A stretch of 64,000 nucleotides of DNA. It comes from Pogostemon cablin (lineage: Eukaryota > Streptophyta > Magnoliopsida > Lamiales > Lamiaceae). A program made the position numbers and the translations under genes. Below, in pieces: positions 45,883-58,380 of this stretch; positions within the stretch are counted from its first letter, which is position 1, and the number at the start of each line of letters is the position of its first letter. The DNA lies in NCBI GenBank assembly GCA_023678885.1, contig CM042994.1, forward strand, positions 16,339,073 to 16,403,072, in the 5' to 3' direction. The notes under the pieces are model-generated. The model did no database searches. It was not told the DNA's origin and was given only the letters and a program-made list of their open reading frames with translations.

Positions 45883-47680
45883 CTATGCAATAATATTAAA
45901 AAGGTAAAAAAAAATAATAAGGGGAACAAAGAGAAAAGATGAAGGGGGATAACGATAAAAGAAAAGGCCAAACAAACGGCTTGCAAAAGGGGCCTATACA
46001 GGTGGCTCCGAGCAACGAACAAAGATAAAATCAAGATAAGATAGTACATCAAATGATCCAAAGAATTGGCAATTACAATGAAACCCGACTATAATAATGA
46101 GAATAGCCATGAGCTGGACCGTAACTAAGCATGTGTTGTGGCGTGAAGCAAACCGATGAGGCTGATCCCGGGCTTCATGATCAGCAACGGGCTAAGGATG
46201 ATGCTGATGGATGCTACGATGAAGTTTGTAGCCCTACTCCCCCTTTGTTAGCAATCTGCACAAATATCATGGAAGTCTTGGCCAACTCACAGATAAAAAA
46301 CCGAAGCACGGGAACGAGCTGCCAAAATGAATCTAGCAAGAGATGAGATAATCTAAGTTACTCAAGTCTCAATTGATGAATCAAGGAAAAGGGTCCTTGA
46401 GCGTAGAAGGGGAAGCTGCTATTAGGCTTGCTTGACCAAAAAAATACTGGAGGTTGAAACTAGCGCCGAGGGGCCGGCAGCTGTTCACAGCTGGTGGGTG
46501 TGTGGTGTGATTCCACACAAACAGTCAAAATAAATCCTCAAAGAAAATCAGTCAATGGAATGGAAGAAATAGCCAAAATAAAGTGTAGAAAACAGCAGCA
46601 AGACTAGCTATTCGTCGAAATGGGGCATTAAGCTGCCGTAGGAAGAGTTCACCGGTGATACAACCAAGATAAAAAAAGCTCTCTAAAAAGCACGGCGAGC
46701 TGGTTAAAAACGGAAGGATGGAGTAGTGACCTCCATGGGGTTAGTAAACTCCATTGTTGTGTCAAGCTCAACTTGGGGAAGAGGGCTGTAGGGTTATAGG
46801 ATTGAAAAAGTAGTATAGACTAAACAGCCCTAGTAGTCTAAAAAGCATGAAGAAAGTACAAGGAGCAGGCTGTAAGACAAGGGAGGGGTGTAGCAAGACA
46901 ACTTAACATTAAATGCATGTCACTATCCACTACTAGAGGGCCCACCTTTTGCAGCCAACCTGCTCCTGCAGCAGTCAATTATTCGGCGAACAGCTTTGAG
47001 GAAAAAGTTATGAGGAAATGCGGCTACCAGCAAGGAACGTCGGTGAGACAGCAGGCGAGAAACCGAAATCCAGAGTGCCTGCTATGTCCAATGACATAAA
47101 CCACGAAGTCGGAGCTGAGATGAAAGCCAACAGCAAGAAGCTGGAGCTGTTGGAGGATGAAACCCAGGCACGAACACGCCGCGAAAAAGAAGACTCCTAC
47201 CATCGAAAATGGTGGACCAGAAAAACTAGGATGGTGAGGTTGAAATGGAGGGAAGCAGACCTTCCCGTAAGGAACCGTAAAAAACCAAGCAGAAGGTGGA
47301 GCGGTGGATGCTTCGACTGAACTCCTTTTACCCATGGCATGTTGCTAATTTTTCAATAGGAGTGGGGGTTTAAAAGAAGAGTGGAGTGAGGACGGTAAGT
47401 GTGGAGGATGGACATCCACATACCATATTGAAATCCAAAAGGATGAAGATGGAAAGGGAGTCTTGAATATAGATTTTCTAGTCAAAATAAACCTACCATG
47501 AAAATAAAAAACGAGCAGCAGAAAAAAAAGGAGGCGAGGAGGCAGGATTCTACGCTGGAGAGCGTAGCCGGAGCATACTGGAGACCTGCCCCCTTGCCAG
47601 AGGGAGAAGAGAGAAGGGCTATGGGTAGAGAGAAGGAGGAGAAAACAATTTAGAGAGAAAAGAAATATAATGAATAATAT
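45883..47680 (-). mobile_element. LINE-like non-autonomous block 1 (1.8 kb)
   Basis: On the minus strand it begins near a TTCTTT...CTCTCTAAA leader (47640-47670) and ends with a tail of CCTGT-TAGGC, GTTTGGCC, a C-rich patch, TTTGTTCCCC and AATATTATTGCATAG before the array. The internal part is GC-richer than the arrays and has only short, unrecognised frames. The 3' ~700 bases are shared with blocks 2-4. I infer a non-autonomous, non-LTR element. SINE/LINE hybrid or retrogene origin is also possible. Confidence 0.5.
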
Positions 47681-47824
47681 AACGAGCTAATGAGCATCAA
47701 AATGAAGGAAATATGCTTCGAAAAGAAGAAAATGTTAATAGTAACAAGCGAATGAGCATCAAAATAAGGAAATATGCATCGAAACGAAGGAAATATTGAT
47801 CGTAACAAGCTAATGAGCATCAAA
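47681..47824 (-). repeat. Short minisatellite array between blocks 1 and 2
   Basis: About 2.3 units, starting AACGAGCTAATGAGCATC and ending GAGCATCAAAC. Confidence 0.95.
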
Positions 47825-49640
47825 CTACGCAATAATATTAAAAAGGTAAAAGAAAATAAGAAGGGGGACAAAGAGAAAAGATGAAGGGTGATAACAATAA
47901 AAAAAAAGGCTAAACAAATGGCTTGCAAAGTGAGCCTAAACAGGTGGCTCCGAGCAACGAACAAAGATAAAATCATGATAAGATAGTACATCAAATGAGC
48001 CAAAGAATTGGCAATTACAATGAAACCCGGCTATAATCATGAGAATAGCCATGAGCTGGACCGTAACTAAGCATGTGCTGTGGCGTGAAGCAAACCGATG
48101 AGGCTGATCCCGGGCTTCATGATCAGCAACGGGCTAAGGATGGAGCTGATGGATGCCACGACGGAGTTTGTAGCCCTACTCCCCCTTTGTTAGCAATCTG
48201 CATAAACATCATGAAAGTCTTGGCCAACTCGAAGATAAAAAACAAAGCACGGGAACGAGCTGCCAAAATGAGACTAGAAAGGGACGAGATAATCTAAGTT
48301 ACACAAGTCTCAACTGATGAATTAAGGAAAAGGGTCCTTGAGCGTAGAGGGGGAAGCTGCCATTAGGCTTGCTTGACCAAAAAATTGTTGGAGGATGAAA
48401 CTAGCGCCGAATGGCCGACAGCTGCTCATAGGTGGCGTGTGTGTGGTGTGATTCCGCACAAACTGTCAAAATAAATCCTCAAAGAAAATCAAGCAACAAG
48501 CTGAAAGTGGAATGAAAGAAGCAGCTAAAATAAAGTGTAGAAAACAGCAGCAAGGCTGTTCGTCGAAATGGGGCACGAAGCTGCCGTAGGAAGAGCTCAC
48601 CGGTGATACAACCAATATCAAAAAAGAGCTCTCTAAAAAGCACGGCGAGCTGGATAAAAATGGAAGGATGTAGTAGTGACCTCCGTAGGGTCAGTAAACT
48701 CCATTGTTGTGTCAAACTCAACTTGGGGAAGAGGGCTGTGGGTTATAGGTTTGAAAAAAGTAGTATGGCCTAAACAGCCCTAGTAGTCCAAAAAGCATGA
48801 AGAAAGTATAAGGAGCAGGCTGTAAGACAAGGGAGGGGTGTAGCAAGACAAATTGACATTAAATGCATGTCACTATCCACAACTAGAGGGCCCACCTTTT
48901 GCAGCCAACCTGCTCCTGCAGCAGTCAATTATCCATCGAACAACTTTGAGAAAAAAGTGATGAGAATGCGGCTACCAGCAAGGAACGCCTGTAAGATAAC
49001 AGGCGAGAAACTGAAATCCAGAGTGCCGGCTATGTCCAATGACACAAACCACCAAGGTAAAACTTAAATGATAGCCGGCAGCACGAAGTCGATAGCTAGA
49101 AGCTGGAGCTGTTGGAGGATGAAACCCAGGCATGAACACGCCAGAAAAGAGAAGACTCCTACCATCGGAAATGGTGGACCAGAAAAACCAGGATGCGGAG
49201 GTTGAAATGGAGGGAAGCAGACCTTCCCGTAAGGAACCGTAAAAAACCAAGCAGAAGGTTGAGCGGTGGATGCTTGGACTGAACTTTTACCCATGGCATG
49301 TTGCTGATTTTTCAATAGGAGTGGGGGTTTGAAAGGAGAGTGGAGTGAGGATGGTAAGTGTAGAGGATGGACATCCACATACCAGTTTGAAATCTAAAAG
49401 GATGAAGAGGGAAAGGGAGTCTTGAATACAGATTTTCTAGGCAAAATAAACCTACCATGCAAATAAAAAACAAGCTGCAGAAAAGAAAGGAGGCGAGGAG
49501 GTAGGTTTCTACGCTGGAGAGCGCAGCCGGAGCATACCGGAGACCTGCCCCCTTGCCAGAGGGAGAAGAGAGAAGGGCTAGGGGTAGAGAGAAGAGGGAG
49601 AAAATAATTTAGAGAGAGAAGAAATGTAATGAATAATATA
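47825..49640 (-). mobile_element. LINE-like non-autonomous block 2, duplicate of block 1
   Basis: It aligns along its full length with 45883-47680, with scattered substitutions and small indels. The start-to-start distance is 1942 bases. Because block 1 plus its short array repeats as one unit, a tandem segmental duplication is likelier than two insertions. Features are otherwise as for block 1. Confidence 0.7.
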
Positions 49641-52361
49641 ACGAGCTAATGAGCATCAAATTAAAGGAAATATGCATCGAAACGAAGGAAATGTTTATAG
49701 TAACAAGCGAATAAGCATCAAAATGAAGGAATATGCATCGAAATGAAGGAAATATTGATCATAACGAGAAAATGAACATCAAAATGAAGAAAATATGCAT
49801 CAAAACGAAGAAAATGTTGATCATAACGAGAAAATGAGCATCAAAATGAAGGAAATATGCATTGAAACGAAGGAAATATTGATCGTAACAAGCGAATGAG
49901 TATCATAATGAAGGAATATGCATTGAAACGAAGGAATGTAGATCGTAACGAGCTAATGAGCATCAAAATGAAAGAAATATGCATCGAAACAAAGAAAATG
50001 TTGATCGTAATAAGCGAATGAGCATCAAATGAAGGAATATGCATCGAAACTATAAAAATGTTGATCGTTACAAGCAAATGAGCATCAAAATGAAGGAATA
50101 TGCAGTGAAACGAAGGAAATATTGATCATAACGAGAAAATGAGCATCAAAATAAGGAAATATGCATCAAAACGAAGGAATTGTTGATTGTAATGAGCGAA
50201 TTAATATCAAAATGAAGGAAATATGTATCGAAACGAAGGAAATATTGACCTTAACGAGCGAATGAGCATCAAAATGAAGGAATATGCATCAAAATAAAGG
50301 AATGTAGATTGTAACGAGAAAATGAGCATCAAAATGAAGGAAATATGAGTTGAAACGAAGGAAATGTTGATCGTAAAAAGTGAATGAGCACCAAAATGAA
50401 GGAATATGCATCGAAACGAAGGAAATGTTGATCGTAACGAGAAAATGAGTATCAAAACGAAGGAAATATGCATCGAAACGAAATAAATATTGATCGTAAC
50501 GAGCTAATGAGCATCAAAATGAAGGAAATATGCATCGAAACGAAGGAAATATTTATATTAACAAGCAAATGAGCATCAAAATGAAGGAATATGTATCAAA
50601 ACAAAGGAAATGTTGATCATAACGAGAAAATGAGCATCAAAATGAAGAAAATATGCAGCGAAACGAAGGAAATGTTGATCATAACGAGAAAATGAGCATC
50701 AAAATGAAGGAAATATGCATCAAAACGAAGGAAATGTTTATCGTAACAAGCAAACCAACATCAAAATGAAGGAATATGCATTGAAACGAAGGAAATGTAG
50801 ATTGTAACGAGAAAATGAGCATCAAAATGAAGAAAATATGCATCGAAACGAAGGAAATGGTGATCGTAACAAGCGAATGAGCATCAAAATGAATGAATAT
50901 GAATCAAAACTATGGAAATTTTGATCGTAACAAGCGATTGAGCATCAAAATAAAGGAATATGCATCAAAACAAATAAAATATTGATCGTAACGAGAAAAT
51001 GAGCATCAAAATGAAGAAATATGCCTCTAAACAAAGGAAATGTTGATCATAACGAGAAAATGAGCATAATGAAGGAAATATGCATCGAAACAAAGGAAAT
51101 ATTGATCATAACGAGAAAATGAGCTTCAAAATGAAGGAAATATGCATCGAAACGAAGTAAATATTGATCGTAACGACAAAATGAGCATCAAAACGAAGGA
51201 AATATGCATCAAAACGAAAGAAATATTGATCGTAACAAGCTAATGAACATCAAAATGAAGAAAATATGCATCGAAACGAAAGAAATATTTATATTAACAA
51301 GCAAATGAGCATCAAAATGAAGGAATATGTATCAAAACAAAGGAAATGTTGATCATAACAAGAAAATGAGCATCAAAATGAAGAAAACATGCAGCGAAAC
51401 GAAGGAAATGTTGATCATAACGAGAAAATGAGCATCAAAATGAAGGAAATATGAATCAAAATGAAGAAAATGTTTATCGTAACAAGCGAACCAGCATCAA
51501 AATGAAGGAATATGCATCGAAACGAAGGAAATGTAGATTGTAACGAGAAAATGAGCATCAAAATGAAGAAAATATACATCAAAACGAAGGAAATGGTGAT
51601 CGTAACAAGCGAATGAGCATCAAAATGAATGAATATGAATTGAAACTATGGAAATTTTGATCGTAACAAGCGATTGAGCATCAAAATAAAGGAATATGCA
51701 TCGAAAAAAATAAAATATTGATCGTAACGAGAAAATGAGCATCAAAATGAAGAAATATGCCTCTAAACGAAGGAAATGTTGATCATAACGAGAAAATGAG
51801 CATCAAAATGAAGGAAATATGCATCGAAACGAAGGAAATATTGATCATAACGAGAAAATGAGCTTCAAAATGAAGGAAATATGCATCGAAAAGAAGGAAA
51901 TGTTGATCGTAACAAGGGAATGAGCATCAAAATAAAGGAATATGCATCAAAATGAAGGAAATGTAGATCGTAACGAGCCAATGAGCATCAAAATGAAGAA
52001 AATATGCATCGAAACGAAGGAAATGTTGATCGTAACAAGCGAATGAGCATCAAAATGAAGAAATATGCTTTGAAACTATGGAAATGTTGATCGTAACAAG
52101 TGAATGAGCATCAAAATGAAGGAATATGCATCGAAATGAAGAAAATGTTGATCATAACGAGAAAATGAGCATCAAAATGAAGGAAATATGCATCAAAATG
52201 AAGGGATTGTTGATCGTAATGAGCGAATTAGCATCAAAATGAAGGAAATATGCATCGAAACGAAGGAAATGCTGATCGTAACGAGCGAATGAGCATAAAA
52301 ATGAAGGAATATGGATCTAAATAAAGGAAATGTAGATCATAACAAGCTAATGAGCATCAAA
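49641..52361 (-). repeat. Minisatellite array, about 44 copies
   Basis: 61/62-bp units in the same orientation as 43930-45882. An internal higher-order duplication is visible: a stretch near 50560-51060 recurs near 51290-51790. Confidence 0.96.
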
Positions 52362-53377
52362 CTAGGCAATATTATAAAAAAAGGTAAATGAAATTAAGAG
52401 GGGGGACAAGGAGTAAGGAAAAAGGGGGAAAAAAGAAAATAAGAAGCCAAACAGAAGGCTTGCCAAAAAGAGCCTAAACAGGTGGCTCATAAGGAAAACA
52501 GGACATGATTAAGAGTATAAAACGGTGTAAAGCATTGGAGCTTGACTATAATCATGAGATATGCCGATGAGAGCCATGGGTAAGGACCGTAACTAATCTC
52601 TAAACTACGGCATGGAGCAAACAGAAGGGCTGATCTCGGGCTGAAGGTCCTGACCATAATCAGGCAAAGGCTTCGTGATCAGTAGAGGGCTTAAGTTGAC
52701 AAGCGTGTCATGGGAAAAGAGTTGCGGCACTTGAGTGAGTAGCCCTACTCCTCCTTTTGTAGCTGTCTGCTGTAGTAACGAGCTAGTCAAGGTAAACATG
52801 TAGAGGCAGTCCATGGCATGAAGAAAGGTGGAACCAAAAGATGGCTGAGAGATGATGCCGACATAGTGAGCTGCCGTGAAGAGTTCCGGCTGCTGGATCA
52901 GATTAACAAGGCATACTGTGCTAGTAGCTTGAAAAATAGACGAAGTCGATGATTTTAAGGGCATGGAGGACCGGAATCAGACGATGGACAATGAAACCCT
53001 TGGGATCAAGGCAGTGAATAAACTCTAGGCTCATTTTGAAGATGCATGTAAAAGGATATAGCAGTGGGCCGAAATGCATTAATGTGGATAGCCAATATGT
53101 GGCTATATGGCCAAAGTTGACTCCTCCTTTGGCAACGAAAGCCGGCTGCTAGGGGAAATGGGACTGGGAGCATGGGAACCTACGAGGAAGACCATAATAC
53201 AAATCCACCAACCAAGGCAAGGAAACGAAAGCAGATGGTGGAAGGAAAGAAACAGCTAAATGCTGAAAGAGGAGAGAAGGAGGGCAGCAAGACAAGTAGC
53301 AATTAATGCATAAGCAGTAGTCTCCATCACAGAAAGGACAAAGCTACCAAAAGGGAAAACCTGCTCCAAAAGGGAAG
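52362..53377 (-). mobile_element. LINE-like non-autonomous block 3 (1.0 kb)
   Basis: It shares with blocks 1, 2 and 4 the array-side tail (CTAGGCAATATTATAAAA, GCCTAAACAGGTGGCTC) and the GGGCTGATCTCGGGCTGAAG region (52630-52750). The far side (53000-53377) differs. The minus-strand frame at 52605-52964 has no recognised domain. Confidence 0.5.
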
Positions 53378-54771
53378 GAGAAAATGAGCATCAAAGTGAA
53401 GGAAATATGCATCAAAATGAAGGAAATGTTGATCGTAACAAGCGAATAAGCTTCAAAATAAAGGAATATGCGTCGAAACGAAGGAAATATAGATCGTAAC
53501 GAGCTAATAAGCATCAAAATGAAGAAAATATGCATCGAAACGAAGGAAATATTGATCGTAACAAGCGAATTAGCATCAAAATGAAAGAATATGCATTGAA
53601 ACTATGGAAATGTTGATCGTAACAAGCGAATGGGGCATCAAAATGAAGGAATATTCATCGAAACGAAGGAAATGTTGATCGTAATGAGAAAATGAGCATC
53701 AAAATGAAGGAAATATGCATCAAAACGAAGGAATTGTTGATCGTAATGAGTGAATTAATATCAAAATGAAGGAAATATGCATCGAAACGAAGGAAAAGTT
53801 GATCGTAACGAGCGAATGATCATCAAAATGAAGGAATATGCTTCGAAATAAAGGAAATGTAGATTGTAACGAGAAAATGAGCATTAAAATGAAGGAAATA
53901 TGCAACGAAACGAAGGAAATGTTGATCGTAACAAGCGAATGATCATCAAAATGAAGGAATATGCATTGAATCGAAGGAAATGTTGATCATAACGAGAAAA
54001 TAAACATCAAAATAAAGAAAATATGCATTGAAACGAAGAAAATATTGATTTTAACAAGCGAATGAGCATCAAAATGAAGGAATATGTAACGAATTGAAGG
54101 AATTGTAGGTCGTAACGAGCTAATGAGCATCAAAATAAAGGAAATATGCATCGAAATGAAGGAAATGTTTAACGTAACGAGCTAATGAGCATCAAAATGA
54201 AGGAAATATACATCAAAACGAAGGAAATATTGATCGTAACAAGCGAATGAGCATCAAAATGAAGGAATATGCATCGAAACTATGGAAATATTGATCGTAA
54301 CAAGCGATTGAGCATCAAAATGAATGAATATGCATCGAAACAAAGGAAATGTTGATCATAACGTGAAAATGTGAATCAAAATGAAGGAAATATGCATCGA
54401 AACGAAGAAAATTTTGATCGTAACAAGTGAATGAGCATCAAAATTAAGAAATATGTATCAAAACGAAGGAAATGTTGATCGTAACGAGAAAATGAGCATC
54501 AAAATGAAAGAAATATGCATCAAAACGAAGGAAATGTAGGTCGTAACAAGCTTATGATCATCAAAATGAAGTAAATATGCATTGAAACGAAGAAAAAGTT
54601 GATCGTATCAAGCGAATGAGCATCAAAATGAAGTAATATGCTTCAAAACTATGGAAATGTTGATGGTAACAAGCAAATGTGCATCAAAATGAAGGAAATA
54701 TACATCGAAACAAAGGAAATGTTGATCATAACGAGAAAATGAGCATCAAAATGAAGGAAATATGCATCAAA
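53378..54771 (-). repeat. Minisatellite array, about 23 copies
   Basis: Same 61/62-bp units. The right junction is at ATATGCATCAAAC, a different point of the monomer from the other junctions (GAGCATCAAAC). Confidence 0.96.
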
Positions 54772-56449
54772 CTACGTAACATTATAAAAGTGGAAAAAGA
54801 AAACAAGAAGGGGGACATAAAGAAAGGATGCAGGGAAAACACGAAAATAGAAAGCCAAACAAGTGGCTTGTCAAAAGGAGCCTAAACAGGTGGCTCCGAG
54901 GATTAAAGCAATATTAAAAATATGATTAAATAGTACAAAATGATTTGAAACAATGGGATTGGACTATAATCATGAGAATGGCCAATGAGTGACATGTGTA
55001 TGGGCCGTAACTAACAACGGACTACGGCTTGGAACAAACAGAAGGGCTGATCTCGGGCTGAAGGTCTTGGCCATAATTGGGCAAAGGCTTCGTGATCAGC
55101 AGCGGACTTAGGATGGCAAACGTGCCATAGGAAAAGGGATGCCGCGCCGGAGTGAGAAGCCCTTCTCCTCCTTTGTTAGTTGTCTGCATTAGCACCGTGC
55201 AAGTCGAGGCCCACTCAAAATCAAAATCTGAATGAGAGAAAGCTAGGACGGGAAGAAACTTCTTGAAAGAGTGAGTCTCTATCGAAAAGCCAAATCGTGG
55301 CTAAAATAAAATAAAAAAGAAAAACATAAAGAGACTAAAAGAAGGATAAGCATCCAGAACCCTATAGTCTCTAACAATTGGAAACGAGATCAAATCGTCG
55401 GAAATATGAACGAACAGAATGGGCGTCATGTGGAACTGTTTCATGAGCATGTTCGTTTGAAAAAGGGAATGGGCATTGTATGAAGGAATAGGTGGCAATG
55501 GGAAAAAAGAGAGAGGGCCACACATCTAACTCCAACAGCAAGAAGGAAGGGACCAGAGGAAAAGACAAAAAAGTCAAAGAGAGTGAAGACCCCTAAAATA
55601 GGAAAGCCAAAAAGTAACAGCATCAAGCAAAATGGAAAGCTGGCCTATAAAGGAAACTGACTGCAGTCTAGCAGACGACAGCAGACCCAAGACAACGCCG
55701 GAAAAATCCCCATCCGACGGAAAAGGGACGAAATAGGCCGCCCGAAGTGACCCTCCCACAAGAACCTGGATGGAGAGGACCAGCCTGCCGGAAAGCCGCG
55801 CTCCAGCGGCGGGAGAAAGTCTGCAAGACAAGCAAACAGGGCCCAATCCCATGAACGACAACGCCGAATAGAGCTCAGCCTGCCGGGGGAAAAAGGAAGA
55901 CGAAACAGCAGCCGAACTGACTGAAAGACGACGCTGGAAGGCAGGGAGGAAACGAACCCAACAAGATCTACATAAAAATGTCGACCACAGTCTGACCAGA
56001 AAAGAGAATCATTCGCCGGCAAAACTGTTGGCAGCCAACAGCAGAGGTCGAACAAAACCGCACAGCAAGTTGTCGGCAGCAGCAGAACGAAAAGGCTACA
56101 GAGCCGCCGTTGGGAACAGACCGTCGGGAATGGCCACAACCAGATCTGGAAAGATTGCAGCACCAGATAGCGGCTCCGGTGACCTGAACCTACGGACAAC
56201 AGAAAATAGCAAACCGAAGCTGATTGAAGGAAGAAGAGGGATAACATCAGAGCATGACTATCCACCCACTTCTAATAAGGAAAACATAAAACTGAAAAGA
56301 ACAAAAACGAGAGGCAGTAGCAGTGGTGCGAGGGGGCAGGTCCGGTGGCACCGGCCACCTGCCCCCTCGCCGGAAAGCAAACAAAGGATGAGAGTTTAGA
56401 GAGAAGGAGGAAAAAACTTAGAGAGAGAAGGAGGCAGAAAAAAAAAAGC
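54772..56449 (-). mobile_element. LINE-like non-autonomous block 4 (1.7 kb)
   Basis: The minus-strand 5' end has a TCTCTCTCTAAG leader (about 56405-56430) followed by a GC-rich segment with an inverted GGGGGCAGGT-GC / ACCTGCCCCC pair (56330-56370). The 3' part shares GGGCTGATCTCGGGCTGAAG (55045) and the common tail. The open frames at 55574-56265 are Cys/Leu-rich with no motif and lie in non-coding-like sequence. Confidence 0.5.
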
Positions 56450-56616
56450 GAACGAAGGAAATATGCAACGAAACGAAGGAAATGTTGATCGTAACAAGCG
56501 AATGAGCATCAAAATGAAGGAAATGTTGATCATAACGAGAAAATAAGAATCAAAATGAAGAAAATATGCATCGAAACGAAGATAATGTTGATATTAACGA
56601 GCTAATGAGCATCAAA
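56450..56616 (-). repeat. Short minisatellite array
   Basis: About 2.7 units, joined to the next block at GAGCATCAAACTACGCAAT. Confidence 0.94.
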
Positions 56617-57268
56617 CTACGCAATATTATTAAAGATAAATGAAAATAAAGAGAAGGGAACAAAATATAAAGATGTTGTGGGGGATTGCAAAGTCAAAAA
56701 GAGCCAAACAGACGGCCCAAAAAAGAAGCTCTTGCAAAGAGCCTTAACAGAAATAGAGATAAGCTAAAAATAAATATTGTTTTTCTTTGTAAGTCTGCTC
56801 CAATCTTGGTTACTTGCGACATCCCAAATATTCGGATATGGTTCAGGCTGAGTTTGTTTTGTTGTGGAAAGGGTAACCAGTTTAGAACCTGGAATGTAAG
56901 TAACGCCTTTTCTTCTTGATTTTCCTCCGGTTAATTTTTTGGCAGTTTGGAGGGTAGGAAAACCATCCACAGAATAATCCTTAATTTGATCAGATTTTTC
57001 CTTAGTTATAGGTTCCTTTACAGGGGGTGGAGTGGCATCCGAATCGGGCTGGTTAGCAAAATCCCGTCCCACGGAAGAGGGTTCCACATGAGTCTCAATC
57101 TCGGCAACTGAAAATGAACGAATGGTGCACAAAGCCTCGTCAATAATAGAAGGTAAAGTTGCTAGATCAGCCAAAGTACTCTCATTTTCAACATTCTGTT
57201 CATGGTAAGCTACATACTCTTCATCTTTTTCGGTAGAGGTATCTAGGTCATCCCGTTGCACGTTAAAA
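56617..57268 (-). mobile_element. ORF1-like block 5 with common tail, no ORF2
   Basis: The minus strand has a 165-codon frame (57261-56764), then the tail GGCTCTTTGCAAGAGC, GCCGTCTGTTTGGC, CCCCC, TTTGTTCCC and AATAATATTGCGTAGTTTGATG, leading straight into minisatellite. This is the same ORF-tail organisation as 3395-4115 and links the satellite-tailed blocks to the LINE ORF1-like sequence. Confidence 0.6.
56764..57261 (-). pseudogene. ORF1-like protein fragment (165 codons)
   Basis: The frame is open from a GTG to the stop and is acidic in the N-terminal half (STEKDEE, EIETHVEPS). The basic C-terminal part has GGKSRRKGVTYIPGSK, PNIWDVASNQDWSR and LTKK. The C-terminus matches the minus-strand fragment at about 3585-3720. 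No RRM or zinc knuckle is visible. I suggest the C-terminal part of a LINE ORF1, but this is not proven. The N-terminus is cut by minisatellite at 57269. Confidence 0.45.
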
Positions 57269-57407
57269 ATAGTAACAAGCGAATGAGCATCAAAATAAAG
57301 GAAATATGCATCAAAATGAAGGAAATGTTAATAGTAACAAGCGAAAGAGCATCAAAATGAAGAAATATGCATCGAAACGAAGGAAATGTTGATCATAACG
57401 AGAAAAT
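57269..57407 (-). repeat. Short minisatellite array
   Basis: About 2.3 units, ending GAGAAAAT where Athila integrase sequence begins. Confidence 0.94.
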
Positions 57408-57629
57408 ACCGGAGATAAAGTGCTCATTTTTAACTCAAGACTCAAATTATTTTCGGGAAAGCTCAAGTCTAAGTGGATGGGTCCCTTTGAAGTGTTGGAG
57501 GTCATCGGAGGACATACATTTAAACTCAAAGGGCCAAATGATGAGTTCATTGTTAATGGTCATCGGGTTAAGCATTACCTATCTCCTTCTCAAAAGGAGA
57601 TAGTGTATGTGGACACCCTTTCTTCTTAA
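57408..57629 (+). pseudogene. Athila integrase C-terminal domain
   Basis: The frame reads GDKVLIFNSRLKLFSGKLKS, then W-GPFEVLEV, TFKLKGP and FIVNGHRVKHYL. This is the GDKVL-(L/F)NSRL-(L)FPGKLKSRW-GPF signature of Athila integrases, ending with HRLKHY. It is open and close to intact for its length. The upstream domains are missing. Confidence 0.9.
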
Positions 57630-58079
57630 AACTCATTATGATATCTAGTAGAGTAGGTTTTTCTTTTATTTCATTTTTCATGTGTTGTTTGTATTTTGGT
57701 GGTGTAGGTCGATCATGCTTGTTGAAGGAGATTAAAGAATTGGATTACGAGAAGCACTACGTTGGATGCGTCGAGGGTAAGTCTCACAACTTTTTGCAAA
57801 CTTAAAGTTTTCACATGTGTTTGATTTAAGTTTGGGGGAGAGTGCGTGATGTGACTCACCACTTGAGTGCATTTCGTAGTTTGTGGGTGTTCATTGTGTA
57901 TTTGATAGCTTTCTTGTGATTTGTGGTTAATTTTAAATTTTTCTTGACAAGCATGATTGTGTTTTTGGAGTGTTTTTGGAGTATGTTTTGATCTATAGCT
58001 TGAGTTTTTGGGTACATTTGATCATACATAATGATATGTTGGATAAATGTTGAGAAAACAGGAAAAGAAAAATTTTTGG

Positions 58080-58380
58080 TGATTCTGGCAGAAAAATTCG
58101 ACCTCCGTAAGTCGAATTTTAGGTCGAATTTTTCTTACAGTGTGTTTTGCAAATTTGGGCATATTTATATGAAAATTCGTTTGAATTTTCGTGAGTATGC
58201 TCGAATTTTTCTGCAGTTGACCAGAGCGTGGAAAAGTCAACGAAATCACAAAAACTCGACCCCCTTCGGAAATATTCGGTCGAATATTTGTGAGTGGCCC
58301 AGGTAAGTAAAAGTCGGGCTGCATAAAAATTCGTCCCCCTGCATGAATATTCGGTCGAATTTTTATGTCAGTAGGGCTGT
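58080..58380 (+). repeat. Cluster of TCGAATTTT / AAAATTCGA motifs
   Basis: About eight copies of AAAATTCG or CGAATTTT occur in 300 bases, often as inverted pairs. The same motif recurs in the inverted LTR at 61790-61975, suggesting that both come from one Athila family. Confidence 0.7.

Noticed and set aside
46917..49378. Frames of about 100 codons in blocks 1 and 2
   Set aside because: The paired frames differ in length and register between the two duplicates, so the reading frame is not under selection.
43930..54771. Regular repeats with spacers, superficially like a CRISPR array
   Set aside because: Units are head-to-tail with no unique spacers between them, and the genome is a plant.
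55574..56265. 206-codon minus-strand frame
   Set aside because: Cys/Leu-rich with no motif. It lies in a GC-rich non-coding block and overlaps other frames equally long for the composition.
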